Shown: positions 1-11,322 of the stretch, piece after piece | Layout: the number at the start of each line of letters is the position of its first letter | Position numbering within the stretch: the stretch's first letter is position 1 | DNA from: Coleophoma eucalyptorum | Taxonomy: Eukaryota; Ascomycota; Leotiomycetes; Helotiales; Dermateaceae | Direction: 5' to 3' | Assembly: GCA_026120035.1 (NCBI GenBank) | Contig: JALRME010000015.1 | Coordinates: forward strand, 799,830 to 863,829 | DNA length: 64,000 bases | Translations under genes and position numbers: made by a program | Notes under the pieces: generated by a model | Seen by the model: the letters and a program-made list of their open reading frames with translations, nothing else | Told to the model about the DNA's origin: nothing | The model's database searches: none

Positions 1-1371
1 GGCTTATAATAGAGTCACCTCGTGAGCTAATAGCTCGGTTCCTTTTGCTAGTAAGGCAACTGTCTGGAAAATCGGCGTTAGCGAGCTTCCTTAGTGATAT
101 ACAATACGACCTTTAACTAAAGTTGACTGCGAAAGTACCTCCGTTGGGTTATAAGGCGTTTGAGAGACCTAATGGTTGTCGTCTACCGAGGGGAGCCGAG
201 GAGGTATAACTACTTATAGATTGATATCAAGCTTAGATATAACTACTTAAGGATCGTACGGTATTAAACTAGCTCCTCGGAATCCAGCTTGGCTATTTTG
301 GATCGAAAGTAACTACTCGTACGCTATTTTAAACGCAATAAAGAACTCGACCTTAGTAATATAATTAATATAAGCTTTAATAAAATACTCAATTTGAAGA
401 CCGTACGACCGTTTTAGTATACTAAAGCATCCGATATCAAGTGGCTAAGTCAAATAAGATGAATAAGTAGGTAAACAAAGAGGTATAATGTTATTAGACT
501 TACAATATACTTGAAATACAGCCGAATTATAGCTCTCGTGGCCGTCGAGAACTAATATCCGATAGGGACCCTTTGCCGTACGAGTAGTATGTTTATCGAA
601 GTGCTTTAATCATTCGAGACCTATCTTATTGTTCGTCCATCTATTGCTTGTTGGTTTAATAGCTTAGTCGTACGGTAGACTACTTTCAGTATATCAATTT
701 GCGAGATGATTAATCCTCTATACGACCAGAAATAGAGGTATACTTCTACCCTTACTATTGATATATACAATCGCTATAGCCCATTCACGATTGCTAGGCT
801 GAACTACCTTACCTCGGCTATATCGATCGGAGCGTATAACCATCATTCTAGGATAGATTACGCCTATTATAAACCCTATCTCGTCGAAGTTATAGAAATC
901 GCAATCTAAGACTCTATATTTCGCCCTTATGTTTCGTACGAGCTCAAACCACCCTCCAATAAGTATAGGATCTTCGTATAAGGCCCTTTGGAAGTCATAG
1001 ACACAATTGAAACGCGTCTTTAGTTCTAGACGTCGTCGTACGAAACGATAAGCCTAGAGCTTGCCGACGCGCTTCCCTCGACGCGTTTCGAGGAGATAAT
1101 TAGCCATATCTTCAATACTAGCTAATCGAGGTATAAATCCTCTTAAATCTAGGTCAAGTATATATTGACTAATAACTTCCTCTTCAAGCTCAGTTAGTTT
1201 CTAGGCAGCTGGTCGCCGTTCAGAAAGATTCGTACAACCGTTCATTCTGTTAGTTAGTATAGAATAAGGCACGTTGTAGATCGTTGCTACCTTTCGACGA
1301 CTTAGCTTTTTCGTCGTACGAATAGCCTCGATAGCTAAGATAATTCTGGCTTCTTGAGTATAAATAGACAT
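1..1371 (-). pseudogene. Fot1/pogo-type DDE transposase, RIP-inactivated, truncated by window edge
   Basis: Read on the minus strand from an ATG at 1371, one frame runs to the window edge (455 codons) and keeps the Fot1/pogo layout. An N-terminal helix-turn-helix region is followed by the DDE core: NFDEIGFIIG (first Asp), ILVLDGHESYN (second Asp) and QPLDIGCF (third Asp), then a C-terminal TPYNPTEVLSQSTLVKG segment typical of these transposases. The frame has no shift but carries 13 stops, at 1203, 1056, 720, 696, 666, 612, 447, 315, 249, 216, 171, 93 and 6. Those I could compare with the family consensus are explained by CAG/CAA to TAG/TAA or TGG to TAG/TGA, the C-to-T and G-to-A changes made by RIP. 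The local DNA is AT-rich. It cannot encode a working enzyme. Confidence 0.88.
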
Positions 1372-1427
1372 GTTATGTTGTTAAACTAACGCGTGTTAAA
1401 GCTAGGGAGTGCAGAAAACGCGAAAAG

Positions 1428-1461
1428 TGATCGGGGTACTGATATGACCGGGGTACTAATA
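1428..1461. repeat. Two 17-bp direct repeats in the transposon terminus
   Basis: TGATCGGGGTACTGATA (1428-1444) is followed directly by TGACCGGGGTACTAATA (1445-1461), with two mismatches, both transitions. The pair sits just inside the presumed transposon end. Repeated subterminal motifs often bind the transposase in this superfamily. That role is inferred. Confidence 0.6.
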
Positions 1462-1471
1462 AACCACGTTA

Positions 1472-2385
1472 TCTAATAATCTAATGTCTTATCGGCACGT
1501 GATATTCTCCTCTCCTTCTGAGAGACCAAGCAAAGTGTTGATATTTCCCAAAAACAAGCCATTTAATGTCGAAAAGAATGGTATAGAGAATGTTTGCGCA
1601 TGTGTATTTAATGTTGCTTTCTTTTTAGGTTGAAAAGTTTAAGCAAATTTAATGCAATTGGTCCACACAGTTCGCTATGGTCGTTAGGTATGAAGCGATT
1701 TACTTCCGTACTGTCGTGGAGATAAATAGAGAACTACTCAAGTGGGTGTTAAAAGTATGACAAATGTGGAGCGCAGCAAGCTCCTACAATTTCCGTTTGA
1801 ATCTTAATTGAGATGACCCCCAGATCAAATCTCTGGGCTGTAGAGTCTGAGGATCATATTCTGCGGAGCTTGGTTGGCTATAAGATTTTGATAAACCTCT
1901 AACGGCTGGCAATGTCAGATATGCAGCACCATAGTCAGTTTCAAATTTTCTTAGACCTACCTCCACGCTATACTGCTCGGCGACCTCCTCTCTTTAATGC
2001 TTGAACGAAAGCAAAAATATCCGCCATCACCTAACACTAAGAGTAATCGTACGCGCTAGGTCAAGCAATAAGAGATAACTCATCTAGTTTGTCTTGATGG
2101 ATTTCTCTCCATCGAGCATGTAGGGATTGAGTACTTAGTAGACTTGCTCTATCCAATTCTAAATTCTCGCTCTAATAGGGCCGTATTTGCAGAAGCCTCC
2201 AGTTTTCTTTGACTTCGGCAAATTGTTGCCCCGCAAAGCAGGCGCGGGTTGGGCGGCCGCGCTAAGATTATGGATCTCGAGCTTCGTTCGATGTTGGAGT
2301 TCTTTCTAGATACTTCACACCACTCCCCATTCTGCAATGTCATAAGCGCAAAACTGCTCTTTAAGTTTCCACCTTCGCGGCCAAA
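1472..2385. other. Intergenic, no gene recognised
   Basis: AT-rich DNA between the transposon and the Clr2-like gene. Open frames here are short and have no family signature. I see no RNA gene. The last few hundred bases must hold the Clr2 promoter. Confidence 0.5.
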
Positions 2386-4253
2386 ATGGTGGTTTACTCC
2401 CAATTCCAAGCCTTGCGTTCGGATGGTGTGGCAGAGATTGTGACCAGAACAGGTGCGAAAGAACAGAACCGCCCCACGGCGGCTCAGCAAAGCGACACCC
2501 CCGACGCCAATGGCGTCGTTGATTGTTACAAGAGACTAGAAGATGACGATCCCAGAGTTACTGAATGGAAGAGGAAGCTCGGAGGAATGTACATGATTGT
2601 CCTGGGACAGGCGGAGCATGCCAGTAAGTAGTGTGATTGAATTTCTATACAATGCTAACTACCTGCAGAGCAACACTGGCTCTTAGCAAAACTACCGAAT
2701 GGATACGAGTTATGGGACCATATCAAGTATACCCCGAAAGGCTCGAGCCAAAGTCAGAAGGGAAAGCATGCTGGAAAAGGCTATGACCGTCAAGATGCCT
2801 ATCTCTACGGACATCCGCATGGCAGAAAGAAAAGATTCCGAAGCCCCGCTGATTTCTTTCCACACTTGTTGTGGCTCACAATGGATGTGGAAGGAGATCC
2901 TCGCAATTGCCCTTGCAAACTGTGCTCACCCGACGGTGCTGATGTAGAGGAGGAAGTGGATATTGGGAAAATGGAACAGATGAAGAAAGAGACTAAAGTC
3001 GCTGTCGAAATACCAGGCAAGCCGGAGGTCAAGCAGCTTGCTGCGCCAAAGTGTATGTTATGATTGTCATTTATGGGATTTTACTAATTAACTCAGCTCT
3101 ACCTGCTGTCCAAGCACTTCCTGCTGTCCAATCTCAACCGTCGAAAACAGTTCCGCAGTCAACAGGTCCCAGAAAGTCAAAGGAACAGGAGTTTGACAGT
3201 CAAGCAAATGGTCCTTTTATTTATCGTCCTGGTGAGCTGGTTTGGTTTAATAAAGGCCCGGCATGGGGCTTAGGCGTTATCTCCAAACGACAGATAAACG
3301 AAAACCGACCCAGATACTTAGTCCAACAACTTTCGCATCCATTTTCGCATCCTCCCTACAAGATCATGGAGAACAATGACCAGCTACGGCCTTGGCTAGC
3401 TTGGAGCACGCCAAGCTTGACACATCCTGCCATCCAAGATCTAACATACGAGCAGGTTCAATGGGATGCAGTATTAAGGGGCGAGTTCGGTAATGGTGAT
3501 CCAGAAGTTGACAGTAGCATTCTGGCGGCAAGACTAATTGATTCGAGCTACTCGTTGTTCGACCGACAAGATACTGCAACTCCAGCTGGGGAGGCGTATT
3601 TTAATGGCATGTTCCTCGGTGCAGAGAAGATTTGGGTTGGAGAGCCTGTTCGGCTGCGAGTCCCTAGTGACGATATTGTGGTCATGATTATTCACAGACT
3701 TATTGAGCATACTCAAGCTGGAATATCAGCAGTCACATTCGTGGGAGATATCTACAAATTTGTCGAGATGCCTATGTCATACAGAAGTCGTGCAGAATGG
3801 CCAACCCCAGATTTACCACCACGTATGGTTGCTGACCTACGCTTCCGCAATGAAGTCGCAGATGATGTACACAGAGCAATTTGGTGCGAATGGAAATTAT
3901 TGGAGCCGGCTGCGCGCAGAGGGTTGACTGACATCAAAGGTCGATGGTACGAAACACAAATCTTGCTTCCTATCCTGAAGGGAGAAGTGGCATTCCGTAG
4001 CGAGATTGCTCAAGGCATTGCTGCAGATGTAAGCAAGAGTATGAATGGTAGGGGTGACAGAGCAGAGAGAGCAGACGGTCAACGAATTCCATTCCAGTCC
4101 TTCAGAAAGCAGAACCGGAAATCTACCTTGGGCAGAGCGGTCCCTCCGAATTTTGTGGCTAGTAGAGGCCTTGACGGTCCACCTGCGGATAACGATTTCC
4201 CAGACCAGAACAATCAGATGCAGGGAATGGGTAATTTCATGGACCTTTCGTAG
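2386..4253 (+). CDS. clr2: Clr2-like transcriptional silencing protein (SHREC-type heterochromatin factor)
   Basis: Clr2 in fission yeast belongs to SHREC, the Snf2/HDAC complex that keeps heterochromatin silent. The model has three exons, 2386-2623, 2669-3052 and 3097-4253, giving 592 aa. Both introns are short (45 and 44 bp) with good GTAAGT/CAG and GTATGT/CAG sites, and phases match. The N-terminal half carries the Clr2 silencing-domain signature (HWLLAKLPNGYELWDHI, then DAYLYGHPHGRKKRFRSP, then a Cys-rich CPCKLCSP). The second half begins with a chromatin-binding-like module (YRPGELVWFNKGPAWGLGVI) and continues as the Clr2 C-terminal domain. The start ATG at 2386 precedes the family-like segment ALRSDGVAEIV. 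Its neighbour to the left is a RIP-mutated transposon, a natural heterochromatin target, though the adjacency may be chance. Confidence 0.82.
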
Positions 4254-4860
4254 AACTGACGATTGCGAAATTTGAAAAATGCATATGGAGTTTATGAGCT
4301 ATTATCTGACGGGTACGGTTCGGCTGGTCGCATGGGTATAAAGGAGCTTTGCTGCACTTTGCTGGAAAGGCGTATCGGGAACTGGCATAGTTTACATGGA
4401 AGGAGTCAAATAGCTGTAATATAACCCAGTGTTAATTCAAGACATCCGCGCGAACTCCTACTACGCGTTAGGTTTAGAGTCCATAGAGCCTGTGCTATTA
4501 GGGGCGGTTCATGTTTCAATCTTTTCGTCTTTTCTCCTGGTCATCTAACAAAGGTTGTGCAATCTAATTCCCTACTACTTTTATACCGGCGGCTCAGTGG
4601 ACTATGAAAGTGAAAAGCTCCAAGAATCGATAGATACGTAGGAATGGTACCTACTAGCTTAATTCTATCTCCTACACACATCGATGGCTAAGAGGTTATC
4701 TTCTATGTTAAGCTGTGTAAATTAAAAGGTTGGAGAACAGATATCCGCGGGTTCGCTATATTTCGAAATGGTCAAATTAAGGTTTCGGAAAGAGTGTGTT
4801 TGCATGATCCTAATATAATATTAAATAAAGAACATTGCTTCAACAACAATAACTCAGGTT
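4254..4860. other. Intergenic, no gene recognised
   Basis: 3' flank of the Clr2-like gene and 5' flank of the tRNA. Moderately AT-rich. No open frame with a family signature. Confidence 0.5.
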
Positions 4861-4942
4861 GTCTCCTTAGCTCAGTGGTAGAGCGGAAGATTGCAGTGAG
4901 CAATCCATCTTCAGGTCAGTCGTTCGAACCGGCTAGGGGACT
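4861..4942 (+). tRNA. tRNA-Cys (GCA) with a 10-nt intron
   Basis: The sequence folds as a complete cloverleaf. The acceptor stem is GTCTCCT with AGGGGAC (one G-T pair). The D arm is GCTC/GAGC and the anticodon stem GAAGA/TCTTC. The T arm is AGTCG/CGGCT closing the loop TTCGAAC. The anticodon loop reads TTGCAG, then TGAGCAATCC (4897-4906), then A, so anticodon GCA is followed after position 37 by a 10-nt intron at the usual eukaryotic place. The discriminator base at 4942 is T, as required for cysteine tRNA. CCA is not encoded. The intron would be removed by the tRNA splicing endonuclease, whose SEN34 subunit is encoded at 17272-18216. Confidence 0.93.
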
Positions 4943-6496
4943 TCGAAGTTCATTCATTTTTACTTTTGCTCATGTGAACACCTGAAACAGATAGAGAGTA
5001 TATCTCTGTTTCTTTTTGCTCTAGTCGGATATGTTTCAGTGATTCGCTTAATCGTCCGGGATTACTACTAAGCGATATGAAATTGAATGGGAGTGGGTTT
5101 CCATCGTCGTGCTTGCTACAACGCTCGCTCGGTACGATGCTCAAAAGAAATTAATGTCGAGATACTTAATTAAAATGATGTCAACATTCCTTCGTCGAAC
5201 CAACTAATCCAAATTATGTTCGTCAGAGAAAATGTTGCTTTGCTTTTGAAATGGGAATGAGTCGATACCATGCCAAGGAAGCTGAATTGTTTTAGAGAAA
5301 ATGGAAATTGGCTGGGATGGGAAGAGTACTACACCACCTACACAGTCGAATTCCATCTAGTAAAGGAGATAAGACCTTGTTTGGCAATGATCATAATTGA
5401 ATAGTTCACCGCCAGTACTATTTCAAACCTACCATCCCGATGTTCTCCATGACCTCTTAGCTTTCCACCTAAAATATACCAAATCAATTCTAACCATCGT
5501 TCCATCTTTCATGAAAGGCTGCTCTTTTCCCGGGACATCCTTTCCCCGGCCCTTTTTGGGCCATCCAGACGGCTTGTAGAAGAAACCAAAGACTCTCTTC
5601 AAATCTTGTCCTCAGATTATTGCAACAATGTTCTTGACGTGGTTTCTTTCTTGCTACCAGTCAACAATTGTTGCCTAGACTGCATTTGTGCGTTCATGCA
5701 GGACCATAAATTCAAGCCTAAGGAACACGCTTTCAGACGCCTTGGTCCTTGGAGTATTTGGATCTGTGAGTGATAGGAAGACTGTTTTGTGCAGGAGCAC
5801 ACTGGCTAGTATTTTAAGGCGTTGTGCTACACAGGAGCTTGAGACCTAATGCTCCCTCGATATCTGGTAGGAATCTCTTCGTGGGAATATAACGTCCTTA
5901 ATCGAAGATCAATCCATAAAGTTGCCACTGATCGAGAGTGTCTATTGTGTTTCCTTGCAGTGCGTCTCTGCTGTTATTATCAAGATTGTGTATTTCAGGA
6001 TTGCTCTTATTTCAAAATTCCTTCAAGAATGAAATTGAAGATATTATGTCTTTTCATTCCATTTATCTAACCCAGTAATGAACCATATCAATAGTCTAAT
6101 CATCAACCAAACAACTCCTTTCTCCTCTGTTATACTCAGAACCCAGCTATGCAAATGCAATCAACGGAGAAAAGAGAAAAGAGAAAGCAAAGACAGGACA
6201 CCGTAGACAAAAACACCAATATTGTTAACCCCATCCATCCCGTCATTCGGCCAGAGAGAATGGGCCATATTATACCATGCGAAGTAACAAGACAAGCCAC
6301 CGGTGACACAAAGGAAAGAAGTCCCGGTGTTAAACCTTCTTATAGGTAATTCTGTACAAGAAGAAGAAGAAGAAGAAGAAGCAAAAGTAGAAAATGATCC
6401 AGAAAAAACACCGATTTCCCCTTAAGCTCTAATCATAGAAGAGCTGCAAACGCCGTCGCTAATATTAAATGGTGTCAATATCCCCAACACCAAAGT
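4943..6496. other. Intergenic, no gene recognised
   Basis: About 1.5 kb with only short frames lacking any recognisable domain. It holds an (AAG)n microsatellite near 6358-6382. The right end should include the 3' UTR of the apyrase gene. Confidence 0.5.
6358..6382 (+). repeat. (AAG)n microsatellite
   Basis: About eight uninterrupted AAG triplets downstream of the apyrase stop codon, probably in its 3' UTR. No coding role is seen. Confidence 0.85.
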
Positions 6497-8700
6497 TTAA
6501 TCTTCTTCCAAAGGAGTCATCAATGGACTCTTCATTCTGGTAGGACTTCCTGTGCGACTTCTCCTGCCAGCACCGAGCATCTGTAGATTTGGTGTCCCGA
6601 GTCGGTCCCGAGATTCTGTTCGAATGAGCAAACCGCTTCGATCCATGGCATTTGGAATACCACTTCCAGCCAAGCCCAAGCCAACTTCGCCTTTCTCATA
6701 GTAATGACCATTTCCGGTATCAAAGTTGACAACGTTCAATTTTGGTGTTGCCAATCCAGATGATCGCCCAACACGAGATCCATCACTGCTGTCAGAGTGC
6801 TCGTTATCCTCAGAAATTTCAGATACGTCGCCTAGTTCAAACTCAGCCGCCTCAGCATCGTCCACGCGCTCATAATTTCCAGAAGTTCTACCGAAAAGCT
6901 TGCCACCAAAGAAGCTTCTTCCTCCTTTCCTTGGACTACCTGGTCTACGACTTCGGCGAAATGCATTGATCTTGCTCATGAATCGTAGTCGGCGATCTCG
7001 TTTTCGGAAGAAATATACCAACCCAAGGAAAACTAGCATGAACAGTAGAAATCCCGGGGTCTTTCTTCCCTGTGCCTTCTCCAAGAGCTCATCTGCAGTT
7101 TCAGACCAATTATCCTCCTCGCCGACAGGTACAGGGTTGGAATTCGAGCCAGCAAACTGGAAATCCACTGGTAAACCACTCGCAGTATATGGGCCAGTAT
7201 TACTGCCGAAACCAACAGCTAGAGCATCATTCTTCGTAGGCACCTGGCCGGCCGCGTATAGAACCATTTTACCGAGTGTCCAGCTAACTTCTGTTCCATC
7301 AATCTTGTCCACAGCTTGGAAGGGGTCCAAGAAACCCTTCGACTTCGCATGTGAAAGGACCTCTTTTGTTCCATTGTACCCCGGTAGATGTGTACTCTTC
7401 TCGATTCCAATTCTCGGTATGCCAATGCCATCATGGAGAACATTGATTAGCCACGATGCCTTGAAGCATACCTCCTGTGCAACCTTTGCGCTGACCTTCT
7501 TTCCCCACTTCCCATCTTCTACGCCCTCCTCGATATCACCCCAGGTCTCGCTGCAAAAGTCCTTTACCATCTTCTGATATGCCGTGAAATCATAGGCTTG
7601 ATCCTTGTGTGCCATCTCGAAGACTTCGTGCGTTGTATGCCAGTATTCCGAAACGCCCACGAAATGGTTGACATCAAAATCAATTGCTGGGACATGTTGG
7701 CCGTGTAGCAGACAAGGTTGATCAGCACAAGGTGCATCTTTATCGAGCAAGGGATATGTCTGTCGCAGACATTCGTCGAATAGCCCAGTGCCCATCAAAA
7801 TAGGCTCGTTTCCAATGTTCGTCCCTTCATCAATCTCCTTACCCTTCAGCGTAGTCTTCAACCCGGAGGGCAAACAAGGATCCAGTAGTTCTTTCGCATC
7901 GTGTGTATATGTGGCCTCCATCAAAGCATCTACATATCGTTGCCGTGCCTGATTGACACCAAATCCAAGCCATGTTGTTGTGAATACCTTATACTCCGAG
8001 GCCTGCCCATTTATCGTCCGCATTCGCAGCAACTTCAGGTCATTCGCATGTTTTTCGGCTTCTGTCGCATTTGGGGCAAACGCAATCTGAGCAGACGCAC
8101 CACCCATATCCAAGAAGCCATAAGTGTGGTGATCCTTTCCATGGGCATGTTCTTCTGGTGAATCAAATCCCCCCAGCAAGTAGTTCGCAGCAATCCATCC
8201 ATACAGACCTTCCGTCTCACCTGGAATGACCTGAATATGAAGATCGCAGTCGGGTAAGGAAAACTTGGTATTAGCTCGTGCATAAGCACAAACTTCATGG
8301 AGCAGCGCCGATTGTTGTATTTCAGGTAGTAATCGCATGCCCGCAGTGGCCATTAGGAATATAGGGGTGTCGGATACTTGGTCTTCGGGGACAATGTCGA
8401 GCGCATGGTCGAGCAGCTCCTGAAGGTGCTCTGGACCAACCTCAGCTGGCCTCTCTCCGAAGGTCGAGATGCCCGGATTGATCTTCCGCGTCCACTTCTT
8501 CTTGGTCTCCAACTTCGGGAGGCGATTAAGCGTTGTGGCATCGGCATCGTGCAAGGCTCTTGCGCTATTGAGCCATCTGTAAATGTAGACCCGAGTTCCT
8601 GACGAACCCGCGTCCAGGATAACACCATATCGCCCTACAAAAGAGATCAGCACAAGCGGCAGAGGGAGCCGGTAGTAGCAATGCCATACATTTACCCATC
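6497..8700 (-). CDS. ynd1: Golgi apyrase (GDA1/CD39 nucleoside phosphatase, YND1-like)
   Basis: Hydrolyses nucleoside di- and triphosphates in the Golgi lumen, clearing the GDP or UDP left by glycosyltransferases so that nucleotide sugars can exchange. The apyrase conserved regions are visible: DAGSSGTRVY near residue 9, MATAGMRLL, GETEGLYGWIAANYLLG and FLDMGGASAQIAF. One membrane span (FLLFMLVFLGLVYFF) lies near residues 528-544, followed by a long basic then acidic cytosolic tail. I place the start at 8700. A 4-nt coding exon (8697-8700) is joined across a 62-bp intron (8635-8696, GTAAAT/TAG) to 6497-8634, giving 713 aa that begin MGRYGVILDAG, like other fungal members. The frame also stays open upstream through the intron, but that reading puts an unrelated N-terminus on the protein. 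Confidence 0.9.
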
Positions 8701-9437
8701 GGACTGGTGTTGGAGGTCCTGGCTTGGTGGGAGACGTTGAAACGCCTCTCGTGTTTTCACAATGGCGAGGCGAGTTGAGGCGAAGAGGTGGGAATGATGG
8801 CAGGTTCAAGCTACGGCGAACTGAAGAGGAATCGCAAATTCATTGACGGGTGTTGGTACAGGTGCTTCGGAGAAACGAATGTGGAGGACCTAGGACAGGA
8901 CTGGAGAGATACTGTGTTGTGTCGAATGAAGTCGGGGGATGATGGAGTTGGCGATAGAAAGATGGAGCGGAAGATGGAGAAGGAGTTGGAGGTTCAGTCG
9001 TAGTTGGCAGGTCGCGGTTTGGGTGGTTGACGTTGGAGATACAGTAGAATGGGGGGGTGGGATTCGTGAGATTGGACAAGGTTCTCTGTCGGCTCGTCCT
9101 TCACATCCTAGTCGGGTCGGTCTCTTTTTCAGATTCGTACGGAGGGAGCTAAGGGAGAAGCACCGGAGTAGAGTACAACGATGCAGTCAAGCGCAGTACC
9201 GTCAGGCAATCAGTATCTTCCCAGTGCTTTTTCACTTTTTCCTCCGTACCGGGCGTGGCGTGGACTCTCCTTTAGGCTTCCTGCTTGCCTTCCCTTAGGG
9301 TGCCTTAGGGTGCATTAGTGTTCGGCTGCAGTGAAGCATCCCCCCAAAACACGGCTACTTCCAGGCCACTTGCAGGCTAGACACAGGCTAGACACGACTA
9401 AGCAAGGCCTATATTTGGGTGGTTCGCCCATAATCCC

Positions 9438-9492
9438 TATCCTCCATCCTCCATCCTCCGTCCATCCTCCGTCCTTCATCCTCCGTCCTCTC
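9438..9492 (+). repeat. Degenerate TCCATCC/TCCGTCC short tandem repeat
   Basis: Imperfect units of about 7 bp (TCCTCCA, TCCTCCG, TCCATCC) repeat for about 55 bp in the apyrase upstream region. Low complexity. No function is assigned. Confidence 0.7.
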
Positions 9493-11278
9493 TTCTTTTG
9501 CCTTTCACAGTTTCCCTACCTTCAGGTTCGGCCGCCTCTCTCGAACTCGAACTCTCACCACACCCACACCCACGCCAACGCCCACACTCACTCTCACCAG
9601 GGTCTGCCCTGTACCGGGGGGGGAAAAGAAAAGAACCCTCGGAAAGCACGTCGCCTCGCTCGCTCTCCCAAACGGGGACAGCCGGATAATTAATGGCCTT
9701 ACCTTGCCTGGCCCAAGGAAAAACTGAGTGGTTGACGAATCCTCCCAGTCTAGTGTTTCGTCTCAAATTCCAGTCCCGGTAGAGGCTTCTTGACATCTGT
9801 TCTAAAGACCAAAGCACTACTGCACTACTGTACGAAGCCGCCGCTTCCTTTTGGCCGCGTACCTCGATCCAGCCGTACTCGGTCGGCCATGTTTTGCTTG
9901 ACTCTGCGCAGGACAGTGCAGGTTAGAGAGATCGCACCATAGTTACCTTGGACCTCGACTCTCGATCACGCACATGCCTGGCATGCCGTCATTTTTTGGC
10001 TGACTTGTTTACGTTGCCTTGCGTGTCTTGGCCTTTGCTTGCATTAAACCTGCATGTTGCTTGCATGTGCTCGCTCGTTAGCTCCAGCTTCTGCATATAC
10101 GGCTGGTGCTCTCCAGCTCTATCCGTCTCACCACAGCGATACTCCGAGCTCCCTTGGCTCTGAGCCTCTTCCGCCTCACCATTCTATAGCTAACCACGCA
10201 GAATCCTTCGAGCATTCTACCTTTGCTATCCAAACCACATGCCAATCAAGCAAGGAACGCGGTGGTGGATAATCAACCCCTCGCACCAAAAGCCAAGGGA
10301 ACTTGGTATTTTTGGTGGGTGGTGTCTTTCCTCCCCTCTCCTTATCAGTCAGAGGCGCATCCTATAAGCACACGGCATGATACCTTTGAGCCACAGGACA
10401 AGGAAAAGCCAAAAACGAGATCCCTATTGTATTGATTGCCATCCGTTCCGTCCAATCGTCCCTTGCTTTTATAAATATTGAGACCACAACGGACGGGCTG
10501 CATATTAAAACTACTACGGGTATATGTACTACCACATATGGGACATTAGTACTCGTGATGCACTTACTGTACATGGAGTATCGGCGGACACGAACACTTG
10601 TCCCAAACCCAAAGCCGAAGACAAATATCAGATGAAAAATGCCCCGTTCCTCACAGACTATCGTCATCGCTGTCAGGAGAAGAAAAGAACCAAGGCATGA
10701 AACACAAACCCAGAATGTTCTTTTAATAGACTCCCAAGGTTGTGAAGGATGAACTCCAAAACGACTCTTGAGCCACCGACGAGACGGTTAGTGACATCAT
10801 TTCTTGACTGTGTTCTTGTGTGCCCCATACTTTTTTTGTTATGGCAGGGGACGTTTCTACAGTAAGATGTATTGGAGTCCAAGGGTTGGTATGGGAATGA
10901 AGGAACGTCCCGAGATACGGAGGGGGGGATCTCTTTGGTGAATTACGGGGAAAGGGATATATCATGACGAACTTCTTCAGAGCCCTTCTCCCAGCCTTCT
11001 TGTCGATCGAATGTATGCGATAAAGTGTTTCGGAGGACTCCCTTTCCGAACAGTGTCACGTGTGAAAACATTCCTGGTGATGGGACGGGAGAGAATTGAT
11101 TTGGGTCCCACAGGTTTTCGTGGCTGTTCGTAACATCGTGGGGGAGACTTTGATCTAGACTTCGTCTTTCGTTTGAGAACGACAAAATAATATCTGTGTT
11201 TATTCAGTCCAATCACCCAAAACCTCAATTTCGGAAGTAGCCTCGGCGAAGACAGAGCCGTCTTCGAGAAACACCCAA

Positions 11279-11290
11279 CCCCCCCCCCCC
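11279..11290 (+). repeat. Run of 12 C
   Basis: Homopolymer just downstream of the stop codon of the Nudix gene. Such runs are prone to length error in assemblies. Confidence 0.85.
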
Positions 11291-11322
11291 TTCCACCATC
11301 ACTTTTACTCATGATATTCGCA

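Larger units (their letters stand above)
1..1471 (-). mobile_element. Fot1/pogo-like DNA transposon, one end present
   Basis: This is the element around the dead transposase. Its 5' end lies near 1469 and is followed by a TA dinucleotide at 1470-1471, the duplication expected for this superfamily. The other end lies beyond the left window edge, so the terminal inverted repeat cannot be confirmed from here. Base composition returns to normal within a few hundred bases to the right. Confidence 0.7.
8701..11322. other. Long intergenic region, no gene recognised
   Basis: About 2.6 kb between the apyrase start and the 3' end of the Nudix gene. It is rich in pyrimidine tracts, including a TCCATCC/TCCGTCC repeat at 9438-9492, and ends in a run of 12 C (11279-11290). 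Pyrimidine-rich DNA of this kind is common in promoters and 5' UTRs of highly expressed mould genes, which would fit the apyrase. Short open frames show no family signature. Confidence 0.5.

Noticed and set aside
2149..2490. 113-codon open frame on the minus strand
   Set aside because: It overlaps the start of the Clr2-like gene antisense and its translation has no domain or plausible composition.
6900..7577. 225-codon frame on the plus strand
   Set aside because: It is the antisense shadow of the apyrase coding region.
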